From positions 310,001-374,000 of the forward strand of contig NZ_CP019288.1 of the NCBI RefSeq assembly GCF_009901525.1: DNA of 64,000 nt, given 5' to 3'. Below, in pieces: positions 17,869-28,311 of this stretch. Origin of the DNA: Kordia antarctica. Its GTDB lineage: Bacteria > Bacteroidota > Bacteroidia > Flavobacteriales > Flavobacteriaceae. Each line of letters starts with the position of its first letter. Within the stretch, counting starts at the first letter, position 1. A program made the position numbers and the translations under genes. Under the pieces are notes generated by a model that saw only the letters and a program-made list of their open reading frames with translations, was not told the origin of the DNA and ran no database searches.

Positions 17869-18501
17869 ATGAATTTAGAACTCGTAACTATTGGAGTAAT
17901 TGTAGCAAACGTTTTGGTATCACTCAAAGGGTTTAATGATTATGCATTCCGAAGTAAATATATATTTAACATTGGCGCAATTCATCGTGGAGAACATATC
18001 CGAATGATTACGTCTGCTTTTTTGCATGCAGACATGCAACATTTAGCTTTCAATATGATTACGCTATTTTTCTTTGCAGATACCGTAGTTTACTTTTTAG
18101 GCGCAACTTATTTTCTATTAATCTATTTAGGAAGTTTACTCTTAGGAAGTTTATTTTCGTTCTATTTTCACAAAGATGAACATCATTACAGCGCGTTAGG
18201 CGCAAGTGGCGCAGTTTCGGGAATTCTATTCTCGGCAGTATTATTGCGTCCAACGATGATGATTAATTTTATCATTCCAGGATACGTATTTGCTATTGGG
18301 TATTTATTATATTCTATTTATGGAATGAAAAATAGAACAGGAAATATTGGACATGATGCGCATTTTGGTGGCGCTGTCGCGGGATTTGTTATTACGTTAC
18401 TACTAAAACCTGAACTATTATACCAAAGCACATTAACTGTAATTGCTATTGGAATTCCGATTGTTGTATTATTTGTGATGAATAAAATGGGAAAGATTTA
18501 A
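17869..18501 (+). CDS. Rhomboid-family intramembrane serine protease
   Basis: 210 residues, about six membrane helices. Rhomboids cleave substrate helices within the membrane. The catalytic dyad is visible: Ser113 in LGASGAVSGILFSAV (GxSG) and His165 in HDAHFGGAVAGF. The L1-loop region (IHRGEHIRMITSAFLHAD and QHLAFNMITLFFFA) carries the conserved HxxxN motif. Minimal six-helix form without extra domains. Substrate unknown. Monocistronic, with a divergent promoter palindrome upstream and a bidirectional terminator downstream. Confidence 0.93.
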   Translation: MNLELVTIGVIVANVLVSLKGFNDYAFRSKYIFNIGAIHRGEHIRMITSAFLHADMQHLAFNMITLFFFADTVVYFLGATYFLLIYLGSLLLGSLFSFYFHKDEHHYSALGASGAVSGILFSAVLLRPTMMINFIIPGYVFAIGYLLYSIYGMKNRTGNIGHDAHFGGAVAGFVITLLLKPELLYQSTLTVIAIGIPIVVLFVMNKMGKI

Positions 18502-18526
18502 ATTTCTAAAAAACATATAAAACCAA

Positions 18527-18556
18527 AAAAAACCGATCAAATTTGATCGGTTTTTT
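18527..18556. terminator. Bidirectional terminator, perfect 15-bp stem
   Basis: AAAAAACCGATCAAA followed directly by its exact inverse TTTGATCGGTTTTTT. It serves the rhomboid gene on the plus strand and tRNA-Tyr on the minus strand. Confidence 0.9.
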
Positions 18557-18563
18557 AGTTTCG

Positions 18564-18645
<82 letters not shown>

Positions 18646-18674
18646 AACGTGTTTGATTTGCTTTAAATCGGTTG

Positions 18675-18704
18675 CAAATATACTATACTTTTTGAACCAT
18701 GCAA
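18675..18704 (-). promoter_or_regulatory. Consensus Bacteroidota promoter of tRNA-Tyr
   Basis: On the minus strand: TTG (18704-18702), exactly 19 nt, then TATATTTG (18682-18675). This matches TTG-N19-TAnnTTTG in full and lies 30 nt upstream of the tRNA. Confidence 0.85.
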
Positions 18705-18790
18705 ATAAAAAATAAACGTTTTTTTAGTTAAAAAAGTAACTTGCTGAAAATCAGTTTTTAAATTTTAAATGCTGAATGCTAAATTTTAAA

Positions 18791-18865
18791 TGTCAATTTG
18801 AGAGCAGTCGAGAATCTTTCGAACTAAAAAGTATTTCTCGATAGTTGTGCTGAGTTTATCGAAGT
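18791..18865. repeat. Dispersed palindrome-like intergenic element (CAGTCGAGAA / TTCTCGA)
   Basis: Contains the inverted pair TCGAGAA (18807-18813) and TTCTCGA (18834-18840) with CAGTCGAG and GCTGAGTTTATCGAAGTA words around it. Similar TCGAGAA/CTTCGA/GCTCAG words are widespread intergenic elements in Flavobacteriaceae and related words occur at 24097, 30205 and 44579 here. Confidence 0.5.
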
Positions 18866-18924
18866 ACAAAAATCTTCCAAAATTTCACCTGAAATGATGT
18901 TTTGTCGATCAAAAAAATTATTTT

Positions 18925-19038
18925 CTCATAAACTCATAAACTCATAAACTCATAAACTCATAAACTCATAAACTCATAAACTCATAAACTCATAAACTCA
19001 TAAACTCATAAACTCATAAACTCATAAACTCATAAACT
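18925..19038. repeat. CTCATAAA octamer array, 14 exact copies
   Basis: Fourteen uninterrupted copies of CTCATAAA (TTTATGAG on the minus strand) at 18925-19036. On the minus strand the array begins immediately after the TAG stop of the TlpA-like gene, so copy-number change would leave the protein untouched but alter its 3' UTR. Confidence 0.95.
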
Positions 19039-20182
19039 ACTTCCCAAGCAATTCCACAATCTTAGCTTCCAATTGCGCTCCACGTAAATTTTTCGCAACA
19101 ATAGTTCCTGTTTCATCTAAAATAAATGTTGCAGGAATAGAACGTATATTATAAGTACGTGCAATTCCATCTCTAAAACCAGCCAAATTCGAAACTTGAT
19201 GCCAAGGCAATCCATCTTGCTCAATAGCGCGAATCCAATCTTCCTTAGCGTTTTTCTGATTTGGACGACCATCTAATGAAACACCAATAATTTCCAATCC
19301 GTCAGCATGATACTTATTATAAATATTTACCACATTCGGATTCTCTATACGGCAAGGTCTACACCAAGCAGCCCAAAAATCAATAACGGTTACTTTTCCT
19401 TTAATATCATTCAAAGAAATATTTTTCCCTTCAGGGTTTGGCGCGGTAAAATTTGTCGCAACCGAACCAACAGCAGCTCTTAACAGTTCCGTAATTTTAA
19501 TAAATAAATCTTCTGCTACTTTGGTTTTCTTCATGTCACTAGGAAGTCCATCATAAAACACTTTGGCTTTTGGCGCTGTTGTCAACTTATTCTGCAACAT
19601 ACGATTCACCAACAATACAGAAATATAAGAATCTGGATGCTCTATTACATATTGCTCTTGATACCCAATTGCTTCTTTCTCTAAATCTGAAAGTTGCTTT
19701 CTAACCATTGCTACTGAAGCGGTATCTTTCGCTTTAACAAGAACAGCATAGCGTTCTCTAGCTTTCTGCATTTTACCAGATAATATTTTAGAATCTTCAA
19801 TAAAATTCACATATTCTTTATTGTGCTTTCCACCAGAAACTTTTGCTTTCGGTAAACTATCTTTATAAGCTTCTACTTTAATATCGCTATTTTCTAATAT
19901 CAACGTATAATTTCCTGGCGCACCATTCACATACACAAAACCCATTTGCGGAAACTCAGTTTTCCCAGTAAAAATAAACTTTCCACCTTGTACAATTGCA
20001 GTATCTTTTGGTACAGGCTGTCCTTTATCATTCGGAACTCTCAAAAATGCACGTACGCCATCAGGAATACCATTAATAGTAGTTTCTATAGTATATCCAC
20101 TTCCGTTAGATTGAGATTGTTCTCCACAAGAAGTAAATAGTAACAGACTGGCAATACCTGCCATTAAAAATACTTTTTTCAT
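19037..20182 (-). CDS. TlpA-like thioredoxin-fold lipoprotein with DUF4369 domain
   Basis: 381 residues from ATG 20182 (MKKVFLMAGIASLLLFTSC; an upstream in-frame ATG adds MYTN). The lipobox FTSC gives an extracytoplasmic lipoprotein. Residues about 30-125 form a DUF4369 beta domain, then a helical linker, then an AhpC/TSA-thioredoxin domain from about 245 with the redox motif WAAWCRPCRIENP. Proteins of this layout act as thiol-disulfide reductases in Bacteroidota envelopes, often for cytochrome or periplasmic cysteine maintenance; the partner is unknown here. The CTCATAAA array abuts its stop codon. Confidence 0.9.
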   Translation of the reverse strand: MKKVFLMAGIASLLLFTSCGEQSQSNGSGYTIETTINGIPDGVRAFLRVPNDKGQPVPKDTAIVQGGKFIFTGKTEFPQMGFVYVNGAPGNYTLILENSDIKVEAYKDSLPKAKVSGGKHNKEYVNFIEDSKILSGKMQKARERYAVLVKAKDTASVAMVRKQLSDLEKEAIGYQEQYVIEHPDSYISVLLVNRMLQNKLTTAPKAKVFYDGLPSDMKKTKVAEDLFIKITELLRAAVGSVATNFTAPNPEGKNISLNDIKGKVTVIDFWAAWCRPCRIENPNVVNIYNKYHADGLEIIGVSLDGRPNQKNAKEDWIRAIEQDGLPWHQVSNLAGFRDGIARTYNIRSIPATFILDETGTIVAKNLRGAQLEAKIVELLGK

Positions 20183-20426
20183 GTTTGTATACATTTTTAG
20201 TCAATAATTTTAATAGTTAAACGCGCAAATTTAACCAAATGAGAAGAATTTCCCTAGTAATACCATTTGTAGTTTGAATCTAATGTAAAAGAAAATGATG
20301 ATTTTTTTCTTTATTCGAGTTAAAAAACGAAAGCATAGCCTTAATTGCTGTTTCTTTTTTTTAGTAAAGAAGAAAGGAAAAAAGGGTATTTTAATACAGT
20401 AAAATCAAATGGTAAATGGTATGCAT

Positions 20427-20900
20427 TTAAAACTGATAACGCACACCTAAAGCTAAATCAAAATCCAGATCATTATTAAAGCCTTTTTCAAAACCAATTT
20501 CGGGTCTAAAATCTAGCGAAACTAGAAGTGGAAAATCAAAATTATATTCAATACCAATATCGCCTGCAAAAAAGCCGTAAAAGCCGTCATTTGTTTCGTT
20601 TTGGTTGCTATTCCAAGTGCCAAGTCCGCCGCCAGCACCAGCAAACCAATTAAATCCGCCATCAATATTCCAAACCCATTGATACAATCCTGTTAACTTA
20701 TACGCGTCATATTCGTCGCTATCTTTCCAACCCAAATCGAGTTCTAATCGGTTTGTATTTCCCAATGCGCGCTGATATGAAATTTCGGTGCCAAATCCAT
20801 TATTTCCACCAATTCGTAATCCGATAGCATTATCAGATATTTCTTGTGCAGTAGTAACATATCCAAAAAATAAAAAACTCAAAATAACTAACTTTTTCAT
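20427..20900 (-). CDS. Small outer-membrane beta-barrel-like protein
   Basis: 157 residues with a Sec signal (MKKLVILSFLFFGYVTTAQ). The mature part has alternating amphipathic strands rich in Gly and aromatic residues (IGLRIGGNNGFGTEISYQRA, FNWFAGAGGGLGTW) and ends in a terminal Phe (LGVRYQF), the usual C-terminal signature of an outer-membrane barrel. Eight strands would fit the length. No specific family or ligand recognised. It stands alone. Confidence 0.8.
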   Translation of the reverse strand: MKKLVILSFLFFGYVTTAQEISDNAIGLRIGGNNGFGTEISYQRALGNTNRLELDLGWKDSDEYDAYKLTGLYQWVWNIDGGFNWFAGAGGGLGTWNSNQNETNDGFYGFFAGDIGIEYNFDFPLLVSLDFRPEIGFEKGFNNDLDFDLALGVRYQF

Positions 20901-21003
20901 GTGTTTATGTTTTAAAATTATAGTCTTTTTAATTCTAGTATTATAACTGAAAAAATAAGTTTATATTGCTAAAAAAATTACAAAAAGTACTCAAATCAGT
21001 AGG

Positions 21004-23931
21004 ATGAAAGCCAAATTAGAAAAACTAAAAAACAGCTTCGAAGGAACTATTTTTTATGATGATTTACACAGAATTCTCTATGCTACAGACGCTTCCGTAT
21101 ATCGAAAACTTCCGTTAGCCGTTGCATATCCGAAAAATAATGCTGATTTAAAATTATTGATTGCTTTCGCGAATGAACACGGAACCTCGCTCATTCCGAG
21201 AACTGCAGGAACTTCACTTGCAGGACAATGTGTTGGCGAAGGAATTGTAGTTGATGTTTCAAAACATTCCACTCGAATTTTAGACATCAATCAAACAGAA
21301 AAAACCGTTACTGTTGAAGCTGGCGTTGTACGTGATGAATTAAACGCAAACCTACAACCACTAGGATTATTTTTTGGACCAAACACTTCCACTTCAAATC
21401 GCTGTATGATTGGCGGAATGGTCGGAAACAACTCATCTGGAACAACTTCCATACAATATGGTGTTACGCGTGATAAAGTAGTTTCTATGGATGTGTTACT
21501 TTCAGATGGAAGTGAAGTGACTTTTGGCGAAATTACCATAGAAGAATTTCATCAAAAACGAGCATTGAATACGCTTGAAGGTGAAATTTATCAAAAAATA
21601 TATGAAACATTAATCGATAAAAATAATCAAGCTAGAATCCGAATTGAATTCCCAAAAGCCGAAATTCACAGAAGAAATACTGGTTATGCGATTGATGAAT
21701 TGTTGCAATCAGAACTTTTTACAGAGAATGGCGAAACGTTTAATATGTGTAAATTACTTTCTGGAAGCGAAGGAACATTGGCTTTTACAACTAAAATTAC
21801 GTTGCAATTAGACGAACTTCCACCTAAATACCAATGCGTAGTTGCAGCACATTATGAAAGTATAGAAGCTTGTTTGCAATCGGTTACGTTGACAATGAAA
21901 CATAATTTGTACACCTGTGAAATGATGGACAAAATTATTTTGGATTGTACTAAGTCAAATCTGGCGCAAGCCAAAAACAGATTCTTCGTAAAAGGCGATC
22001 CGCAAGCGATTTTATTACTAGAATTGCGATCAGACACGGAAGAAGATTTAAGAAACCAAATCAATAATTTAATAGTTTCACTTGAAAAAGAAGGCAAAAG
22101 CTATCATAATCCAACCTTAAAAGGTACCGAAATTGCGCAAGCGATGGAATTGCGAAAAGCAGGATTAGGCTTATTAGGAAACATTATTGGCGATAAAAAA
22201 GCGGTTGCATGTATTGAAGATACTGCGGTTGCCTTGGAAGATTTATCAAATTACATTGCGGAATTCTCCGAATTAATGAAAAAATACGAGCAAAAAGCAG
22301 TGTATTATGCACATGCTGGCGCAGGAGAATTGCATTTGCGTCCAATATTGAATCTAAAAAAGAAAGAAGATGTGGTGTTATTTCGAAAAATAACGCGTGA
22401 TGTTGCCAAATTGGTCAAAAAATACAACGGTTCATTCAGTGGAGAACATGGCGACGGAATAGTTAGAGCAGAGTTTATTCCGATTATGATAGGCGAGAAA
22501 AACTATGAATTATTGAAAGATGTAAAGCAGGTTTTTGACCCGAAGAACATCTTTAATCCTGGAAAAATAGTAGATGCGGCAAAAATGGATACGTTTTTAC
22601 GTTATGAAATTGATAGAAAAGAACCTGAAATAGAAACATTTTTTGACTTTTCGGACAATCAAGGAATTTTGCGTGCGGCGGAAAAGTGCAATGGCTCAGG
22701 CGATTGTAGAAAACCAGCTTCGTTTTCAGGAACGATGTGTCCAAGTTACCGAGCTACCAAAAACGAAAAAGATACAACACGAGCGAGAGCAAATGCATTG
22801 CGTGAATTTTTGACACAATCGGAGAAAGAAAACAAATTCGATCATCCAGAATTAAAGGAGGTTTTCGACTTGTGTTTGAGCTGTAAAGCGTGCGCAAGCG
22901 AATGTCCAAGTAATGTAGATGTTGCAGCCTTAAAGGCAGAATTTTTACATCAATATTACAAATCGAACAAACCTACGTTTCGTGACAAAGCGTTTGCATT
23001 TTCTACCAAATCAAACAAATTGGCAAGTAACTTTGTAGGGCTTTCAAACTTTGTGAAAACCAATAGATTTACATCAAAAATAATTAAAAATAAGCTTGGA
23101 GTTGCACAAGAACGAACACTTCCTATTAATTCAAGTAAAACTTTAGATAAAATAATTAAAAAGACTTTAAATCAGTTAAATACAAATAGTTCAAAAACTA
23201 AAAAAGTATATATTTTTAGTGATGAATTTACTAATTATTTAGAATCTGATATTGGGCAAGATGCATTAATCGTTTTATCAACTTTAGGATATGAAATTAA
23301 GCATATTTCGCATGAAGAAAGCGGACGTACATTTATCTCAAAAGGTTTTCTGGCGGAAGCAAAAAAAGTAGCAAATGCAAATGTGAATATTTTCAAAGAG
23401 ATTCTAAATGAAAATGCAGTTTTAGTCGGAATTGAACCTTCTGCAATTCTCACATTTCGTGATGAATATATTCGCTTGGCGGATGATAAAGAAGCGGCAA
23501 AACGAATTGCAACACATGTATATTTAATTGAAGAATTTTTAGCTGCTGAAATTACTTTAGGCGAAATTACGTCGGAATCATTCACGCAAGAAGCGAAAAA
23601 CGTGAAAATTCATGTGCATTGCTATCAAAAATCATTATCCAATCAGAAATGTACATTTGATGTGTTGAATCTTCCCAAAAATTATAAACCCACAATTATT
23701 ACTTCAGGTTGTTGCGGAATGGCAGGTTCATTTGGATACGAAAAAGAACATTATGAAGTCAGCATGAATATTGGCGAACATTCCTTATTTCCTGCTGTTA
23801 GAGCCGCAGAAGTGAATGCAATTATCGCTGCAAACGGAACAAGTTGCAGACATCAAATTAAAGATGGAACACGAAAAGAAGCGTTGCATCCAATTACTGT
23901 TCTTAGACGCGCGTTGCTTTTAGATTCTTAG
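21004..23931 (+). CDS. FAD-binding and Fe-S oxidoreductase, D-lactate dehydrogenase-like
   Basis: 975 residues fusing the GlcD-type and GlcF-type halves of 2-hydroxyacid dehydrogenases. Residues about 37-175: FAD_binding_4 (RTAGTSLAGQCVGEGIVVD, GMVGNNSSGTTSIQYG). About 270-530: FAD-oxidase C domain ending SGEHGDGIVRAEFIP. From 561: Fe-S ligands CNGSGDCRK...MCPSYRAT and, at 624, CLSCKACASECP. At about 902: the CCG domain CCGMAGSFGYEKEHYEVS. It probably oxidises D-lactate or a related hydroxyacid and passes electrons to the quinone pool at the membrane. Monocistronic. Glycolate or 2-hydroxyglutarate are alternative substrates. Confidence 0.9.
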   Translation: MKAKLEKLKNSFEGTIFYDDLHRILYATDASVYRKLPLAVAYPKNNADLKLLIAFANEHGTSLIPRTAGTSLAGQCVGEGIVVDVSKHSTRILDINQTEKTVTVEAGVVRDELNANLQPLGLFFGPNTSTSNRCMIGGMVGNNSSGTTSIQYGVTRDKVVSMDVLLSDGSEVTFGEITIEEFHQKRALNTLEGEIYQKIYETLIDKNNQARIRIEFPKAEIHRRNTGYAIDELLQSELFTENGETFNMCKLLSGSEGTLAFTTKITLQLDELPPKYQCVVAAHYESIEACLQSVTLTMKHNLYTCEMMDKIILDCTKSNLAQAKNRFFVKGDPQAILLLELRSDTEEDLRNQINNLIVSLEKEGKSYHNPTLKGTEIAQAMELRKAGLGLLGNIIGDKKAVACIEDTAVALEDLSNYIAEFSELMKKYEQKAVYYAHAGAGELHLRPILNLKKKEDVVLFRKITRDVAKLVKKYNGSFSGEHGDGIVRAEFIPIMIGEKNYELLKDVKQVFDPKNIFNPGKIVDAAKMDTFLRYEIDRKEPEIETFFDFSDNQGILRAAEKCNGSGDCRKPASFSGTMCPSYRATKNEKDTTRARANALREFLTQSEKENKFDHPELKEVFDLCLSCKACASECPSNVDVAALKAEFLHQYYKSNKPTFRDKAFAFSTKSNKLASNFVGLSNFVKTNRFTSKIIKNKLGVAQERTLPINSSKTLDKIIKKTLNQLNTNSSKTKKVYIFSDEFTNYLESDIGQDALIVLSTLGYEIKHISHEESGRTFISKGFLAEAKKVANANVNIFKEILNENAVLVGIEPSAILTFRDEYIRLADDKEAAKRIATHVYLIEEFLAAEITLGEITSESFTQEAKNVKIHVHCYQKSLSNQKCTFDVLNLPKNYKPTIITSGCCGMAGSFGYEKEHYEVSMNIGEHSLFPAVRAAEVNAIIAANGTSCRHQIKDGTRKEALHPITVLRRALLLDS

Positions 23932-23939
23932 ATTATTAG

Positions 23940-24206
23940 ACGCGCTTCGCTTTTAGTATTTTGGTCACGCTTCGCTTTGGTATCGCTGACGCTCTTGGTA
24001 TTTTGGTATGTGAATTATTTTACGTTTGATAAACTTATAAACCTTTCAACTTTTAAACTAGACTCGCTTCACTTTAGTGATTAAATACTAATTCGTCACT
24101 TCGAGTAAATTTGCAAAGCAAATTTGTATCGAGAAGTGCTTGATTAAATTTAGGTCAAAAACGCAAAAAACAATCTAAAAATCTAAGTCAGTCCAAGAAG
24201 TCTAAA
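23940..24206. repeat. Intergenic block of degenerate repeats with a REP-like palindrome
   Basis: This gap contains three copies of CGCTTCGCTTT-like words (23942-23980), two TATTTTGGT words, an imperfect palindrome at 24097-24138 (CACTTCGAGTAAATTTGC against GCAAATTTGTATCGAGAAGTG), and two copies of CTAAAAATCTAA near 24174-24213 at the 3' end of the minus-strand lipoprotein gene. No coding frame is supported. Confidence 0.6.
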
Positions 24207-24209
24207 AAT

Positions 24210-25052
24210 CTAATTTTCCACCAAATAAGAACTCAATTCCTCCACACTAGAAGCTGAACTCGAAGTCGGAATACCTAAATTTATATTAAACGTAGCCAAA
24301 AGTGCTACTGTAGTTTCATTTAAGCTAAAACTAATATCAGAATCTGCTTTTAACAAACCAACATTTGGACCGTAATACCCGCGAATTGTCAATACATCTT
24401 GCGGATCAAGAATAGAGAAAACTGTTGGATTCCCAAATATATCAACAGATGTGCTTACGCTAAGTTCGAGGTTGAAATCAACAACTTCAACATCAGAAAA
24501 TGTTTCAGAATTTACAGTCAAACTCGACAAACTTTGAACTTTTTCAGTGCTTAATGTAAAAGCTATTGTAACTGGAAAGCCTTGAACATCTTGTGTAAAC
24601 GTATCCGAAAGCGTAAAAAGAGTTGTATTTGCAGCAACACTTGTGTCATATAATACTGCGCCTTCAAAATCGATAGCGCCACTTCCTGGCAAATCAAAAG
24701 GCAATTCCAAGCTACTATTTAGTGTGAGCGCAGTTCCTTGTTCGGTAAGTGTTCCATTTGCTAGCAGCGTATTCATCGTACCATTTGCAATATTATTCGT
24801 GTTTACGTCTAACATAAACGAATTTCCGCTTCGTGATGCTACATACAAAGAATCTTCCGCAGTAGTAACAACGTTCGTATTATCAGTAGTTGCAACATCA
24901 TAATTCCAGTAATTATCTAAAGAAGCAGGAAAATAATTGGCTGGCAAAACAGGTGTGTCTGTAGTATCAGTTGTTGTAGAATCATCATTATTTCCACAGG
25001 AATTCAATAATAATAACATGCAGATTCCAAAAAGGTATATTATATTTTTCAT
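24210..25052 (-). CDS. Hypothetical lipoprotein
   Basis: 280 residues with a lipoprotein signal (MKNIIYLFGICMLLLLNSC), an Asp/Thr-rich linker, then a predicted beta-rich domain starting PANYFPASLDNYWNYDV, a beginning often seen in flavobacterial lipoproteins of unknown function. No catalytic motif was recognised. Its 3' end borders degenerate repeats. Function unknown. Confidence 0.75.
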   Translation of the reverse strand: MKNIIYLFGICMLLLLNSCGNNDDSTTTDTTDTPVLPANYFPASLDNYWNYDVATTDNTNVVTTAEDSLYVASRSGNSFMLDVNTNNIANGTMNTLLANGTLTEQGTALTLNSSLELPFDLPGSGAIDFEGAVLYDTSVAANTTLFTLSDTFTQDVQGFPVTIAFTLSTEKVQSLSSLTVNSETFSDVEVVDFNLELSVSTSVDIFGNPTVFSILDPQDVLTIRGYYGPNVGLLKADSDISFSLNETTVALLATFNINLGIPTSSSASSVEELSSYLVEN

Positions 25053-25315
25053 TTGGTCGATTTAAGAGTGTGAAATTAAGTGCTAAATATAACATTCACA
25101 AATAGTTTTCCGTGCTATTTTTGAAAATAAATAGTTAGAAATTATCTTTTTGGATTTCCCATAAGTGTGATTTTCGCCAACAAATCTTAGTAATTCATGG
25201 GTTTTAGCATGTAAACAGTAAAAAAACATAAAAAATGAACTTTAAGTTTAGTTGTCTGAATGTTACTATTTTATAAAATGAAAAGTTCAAATGTGAACAT
25301 AATTTTCAGCATTTG

Positions 25316-25346
25316 TTGGGTTTTTACATCAGTTAGGTTAAATTTA
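25316..25346 (+). promoter_or_regulatory. Candidate promoter of aroC (in a 313-bp gap)
   Basis: TTG (25316-25318), 20 nt, then TAAATTTA (25339-25346), one base off TAnnTTTG and 19 nt before the aroC ATG. The rest of the 25053-25365 gap shows no gene; it must also contain the promoter of the divergent lipoprotein. Confidence 0.35.
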
Positions 25347-25365
25347 CAATTGTTAAAAAAATACT

Positions 25366-26430
25366 ATGGCAGGAAATACCTTTGGATCACTATTCAAATT
25401 AACCACTTTTGGAGAATCTCATGGCGCCGCAATTGGCGGAATTATTGATGGTTGTCCCGCAGGATTGGAATTGGATTTTGAAATGATTCAAGCCGAAATG
25501 AATCGTAGAAAACCTGGGCAATCAGCCATTGTAACACAACGAAAAGAACCAGATACAGTTGAATTTTATTCAGGAATATTTGAAGGGAAAACAACTGGAG
25601 TTCCTATTGGATTCGCTATTCATAACACCAATCAGAAATCTCACGATTATTCACATATTAAAGAAACCTATCGTCCATCGCATGCAGATTATGTGTACGA
25701 TCAGAAATACGGACATCGCGATTATAGAGGCGGCGGAAGAAGTTCGGCGCGCGAAACAGCTTCTAGAGTGGTTGGTGGCGCGATTGCAAAACAATTACTT
25801 TCAAACATAAAAATAAATGCATTTGTAGCTTCTGTTGGAGAAATTTCTTTAGATAAACCGTATCAAGAATTAGACTTTTCATTGATAGAAAGCAATCCTG
25901 TGCGTTGTCCAGATCCTGCAAAAGCGGCAGAAATGGAAGAAAAAATTAGAGAAATTCGCAAAGAAGGCGATACAATCGGCGGAACTGTAATGTGCGTTTT
26001 ACAAAATGTTCCTGTTGGATTGGGCGAACCAGCTTTTGATAAATTGCACGCCGAACTCGGAAAAGCCATGTTGTCCATTAACGCTGTAAAAGGTTTTGAA
26101 TACGGAAGCGGTTTTGAAGGTTCAAAAATGAAAGGAAGCGAACACAATGATATTTTCAACGCAGACGGAACGACAAAAACGAATCTTTCTGGTGGAATTC
26201 AAGGTGGAATCAGCAACGGAATGGATATTTATTTCAGCGTAGCTTTCAAACCTGTGGCAACTATTATGCAAAAGCAAAAAACTATTAATAAAGATGGAGA
26301 AATTGTTGAAATGACAGGAAAAGGTCGTCACGATCCATGTGTGGTGCCAAGAGCAGTTCCTATTGTGGAAGCAATGGCTGCATTGGTTTTAGCAGATTAT
26401 TATTTAATCAACAGAACTATTAAATTATGA
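25366..26430 (+). CDS. aroC: Chorismate synthase
   Basis: 354 residues. AroC converts 5-enolpyruvylshikimate-3-phosphate to chorismate, the last shared step of aromatic amino acid synthesis, using reduced FMN. All signatures are present: [81 protein letters not shown] and [11 protein letters not shown] near the C-terminus, with [20 protein letters not shown]. Usual length. Its stop overlaps the start of the next gene (ATGA), so the downstream membrane protein is translationally coupled. Confidence 0.97.
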   Translation: MAGNTFGSLFKLTTFGESHGAAIGGIIDGCPAGLELDFEMIQAEMNRRKPGQSAIVTQRKEPDTVEFYSGIFEGKTTGVPIGFAIHNTNQKSHDYSHIKETYRPSHADYVYDQKYGHRDYRGGGRSSARETASRVVGGAIAKQLLSNIKINAFVASVGEISLDKPYQELDFSLIESNPVRCPDPAKAAEMEEKIREIRKEGDTIGGTVMCVLQNVPVGLGEPAFDKLHAELGKAMLSINAVKGFEYGSGFEGSKMKGSEHNDIFNADGTTKTNLSGGIQGGISNGMDIYFSVAFKPVATIMQKQKTINKDGEIVEMTGKGRHDPCVVPRAVPIVEAMAALVLADYYLINRTIKL

Positions 26431-26933
26431 GTGTAAAAGATTTTTTTACAGCAGTTATTAAAATATTTGCGATATACATTCTTATTGAAGGAATCATTCC
26501 ATTAGTATCGAGTCTTATTTATTATAATGAAATAAGAGATTTCAGTTTTATACTAGGTTTTATTGGAATCATTTTAGTTTTTATCGCAATTATATATTTC
26601 ATGTTGTCACAAACAGCTAAAATTGTACATTTTTTACGATTAGATAAAGGATTTGAAACTGAACGGTTTGATTTTTCTAACGTAGAGAGCAATTACATTT
26701 TAGAAATCGCAATTACAATAATGGGTTTTTATATGTTGTTTTTTACAATTCCATTTATACTAATGGATGGTTATACATTGCTAAAAGGCAATGTAAATAG
26801 TCATAGTTTTAACTTTAAGAGTCCTGAATTACTGTATGAAAACATACTTACAAACCTATTATACATCCTAGTTGGAATAATTATTATACTTTTAAGGAAA
26901 CCAATTGCAAACATATTTACTTCAAAATCATAA
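26427..26933 (+). CDS. Hypothetical four-helix membrane protein
   Basis: 168 residues with four predicted membrane helices (about 8-32, 40-61, 90-113, 140-157) and a short soluble loop with Asp and Glu. No named family recognised. The start overlaps the aroC stop by 4 nt (ATGA), so co-translation is likely. A functional link to aromatic synthesis is not evident. Confidence 0.75.
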   Translation: MSVKDFFTAVIKIFAIYILIEGIIPLVSSLIYYNEIRDFSFILGFIGIILVFIAIIYFMLSQTAKIVHFLRLDKGFETERFDFSNVESNYILEIAITIMGFYMLFFTIPFILMDGYTLLKGNVNSHSFNFKSPELLYENILTNLLYILVGIIIILLRKPIANIFTSKS

Positions 26934-26967
26934 CTATTAAAGTTTCTACAAACGAATCACCACATAT

Positions 26968-28275
26968 ATGAAAAAAATGGCATTACATTGGAAAATTATT
27001 TTAGGAATGGTTTTAGGAGTCCTTGTCGGATTGTTGATGACTACTTTTGATGCAGGACAACAAATTGTTCAAGATTGGATTAAACCTTTCGGGAAAATTT
27101 TCATTAACTGTCTTAAAATGATTGCTATTCCTTTAATTTTGGCAGCTTTAATAAAAGGTGTTTCGGATTTAAGAGACATTTCTAAGCTTTCAAAAATGGG
27201 CGGAAGAACCATTGGTATTTACATCGTTACTACGGTTATTGCGGTAACTATTGGTTTAGTACTTGTGAACCTTGTCAATCCTGGAAAAGCGATTTCACCA
27301 GAAACGCGCACAGAAATGATTGAAAATTACAGTGGTGATACTACAAAATATCAAGAAACTGCAAAATCTCAAAAAGATGCTGGACCATTACAAGCATTGG
27401 AAGATTTAGTTCCAGATAATATTTTTTTATCAGCAACCAGCAACAGAAACATGCTACAAATCATATTCTTTGCTATTTTCTTTGGCGTTAGTTTGATATT
27501 AATTCCAGAAGAAAAAGGAAAAACAGTCAAGACCTTTTTTGATGGTTTGAATGAAGTGATTCTCAAAATGGTAGATTTAATCATGCTCGCTGCGCCTTAT
27601 GGTGTATTTGCATTGTTAGCGGCAATTGTAGTAGAATCGCCAAGTGTAGACTTATTCTGGGCATTAGGTTGGTATGCAATAACTGTTGTTACAGGTTTAC
27701 TAATGATGATTGGTATCTACATGACAATTGTATCTGTTTTCACGAAAAAATCTCCAAAGTTCTTTCTCGACGGAATTTCTCCAGCACAATTATTAGCATT
27801 TTCTACAAGTTCAAGCGCGGCAACCTTGCCTGTAACTATGGAACGAGTTACGGAGCATTTAGGAGTTGATGAAGAAGTGTCAAGTTTTGTATTGCCAATT
27901 GGTGCTACTATTAATATGGACGGAACAAGTTTGTATCAAGCTGTAGCCGCCGTATTTATTGCACAAGCATTTGGTATGGAACTAGAATTTGGAACACAAT
28001 TAGGAATTATTGCAACGGCAACATTAGCTTCTATTGGAAGTGCGGCTGTGCCTGGCGCAGGAATGGTAATGTTGGTCGGTGTTTTAGGTTATGCAGGAAT
28101 TCCAGAAGCAGGATTGGCTTTAATATTCGCAGTTGACAGACCTTTAGATATGTGTAGAACCGTTGTAAATGTAACTGGAGATGCAGCAGTTTCTATGGTT
28201 GTTGCTAAATCTGTTGGAAAATTAGGCGATCCGAAACCTAACAATTGGGATGATAATTACGAAGCCGTAAAATAA
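26968..28275 (+). CDS. Dicarboxylate/amino acid:cation symporter (SLC1/DAACS family)
   Basis: 435 residues. These transporters bring glutamate, aspartate or C4-dicarboxylates into the cell with Na or H. Signatures are present: the HP1 loop FSTSSSAATLPVTME, TM7 GATINMDGTSLYQAVAAVFIAQ (the NMDGT cation site), HP2 segment GSAAVPGAGMVMLVGVL, and TM8 DRPLDMCRTVVNVTGDAAVSMVV. Length and eight-helix layout are usual. Whether it prefers amino acids or dicarboxylates cannot be read with confidence. It precedes the glutathione-like operon by 36 nt. Confidence 0.93.
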   Translation: MKKMALHWKIILGMVLGVLVGLLMTTFDAGQQIVQDWIKPFGKIFINCLKMIAIPLILAALIKGVSDLRDISKLSKMGGRTIGIYIVTTVIAVTIGLVLVNLVNPGKAISPETRTEMIENYSGDTTKYQETAKSQKDAGPLQALEDLVPDNIFLSATSNRNMLQIIFFAIFFGVSLILIPEEKGKTVKTFFDGLNEVILKMVDLIMLAAPYGVFALLAAIVVESPSVDLFWALGWYAITVVTGLLMMIGIYMTIVSVFTKKSPKFFLDGISPAQLLAFSTSSSAATLPVTMERVTEHLGVDEEVSSFVLPIGATINMDGTSLYQAVAAVFIAQAFGMELEFGTQLGIIATATLASIGSAAVPGAGMVMLVGVLGYAGIPEAGLALIFAVDRPLDMCRTVVNVTGDAAVSMVVAKSVGKLGDPKPNNWDDNYEAVK

Positions 28276-28311
28276 ATTTAGAATCAAAATAACCAACCAA
28301 AAAATACAGCT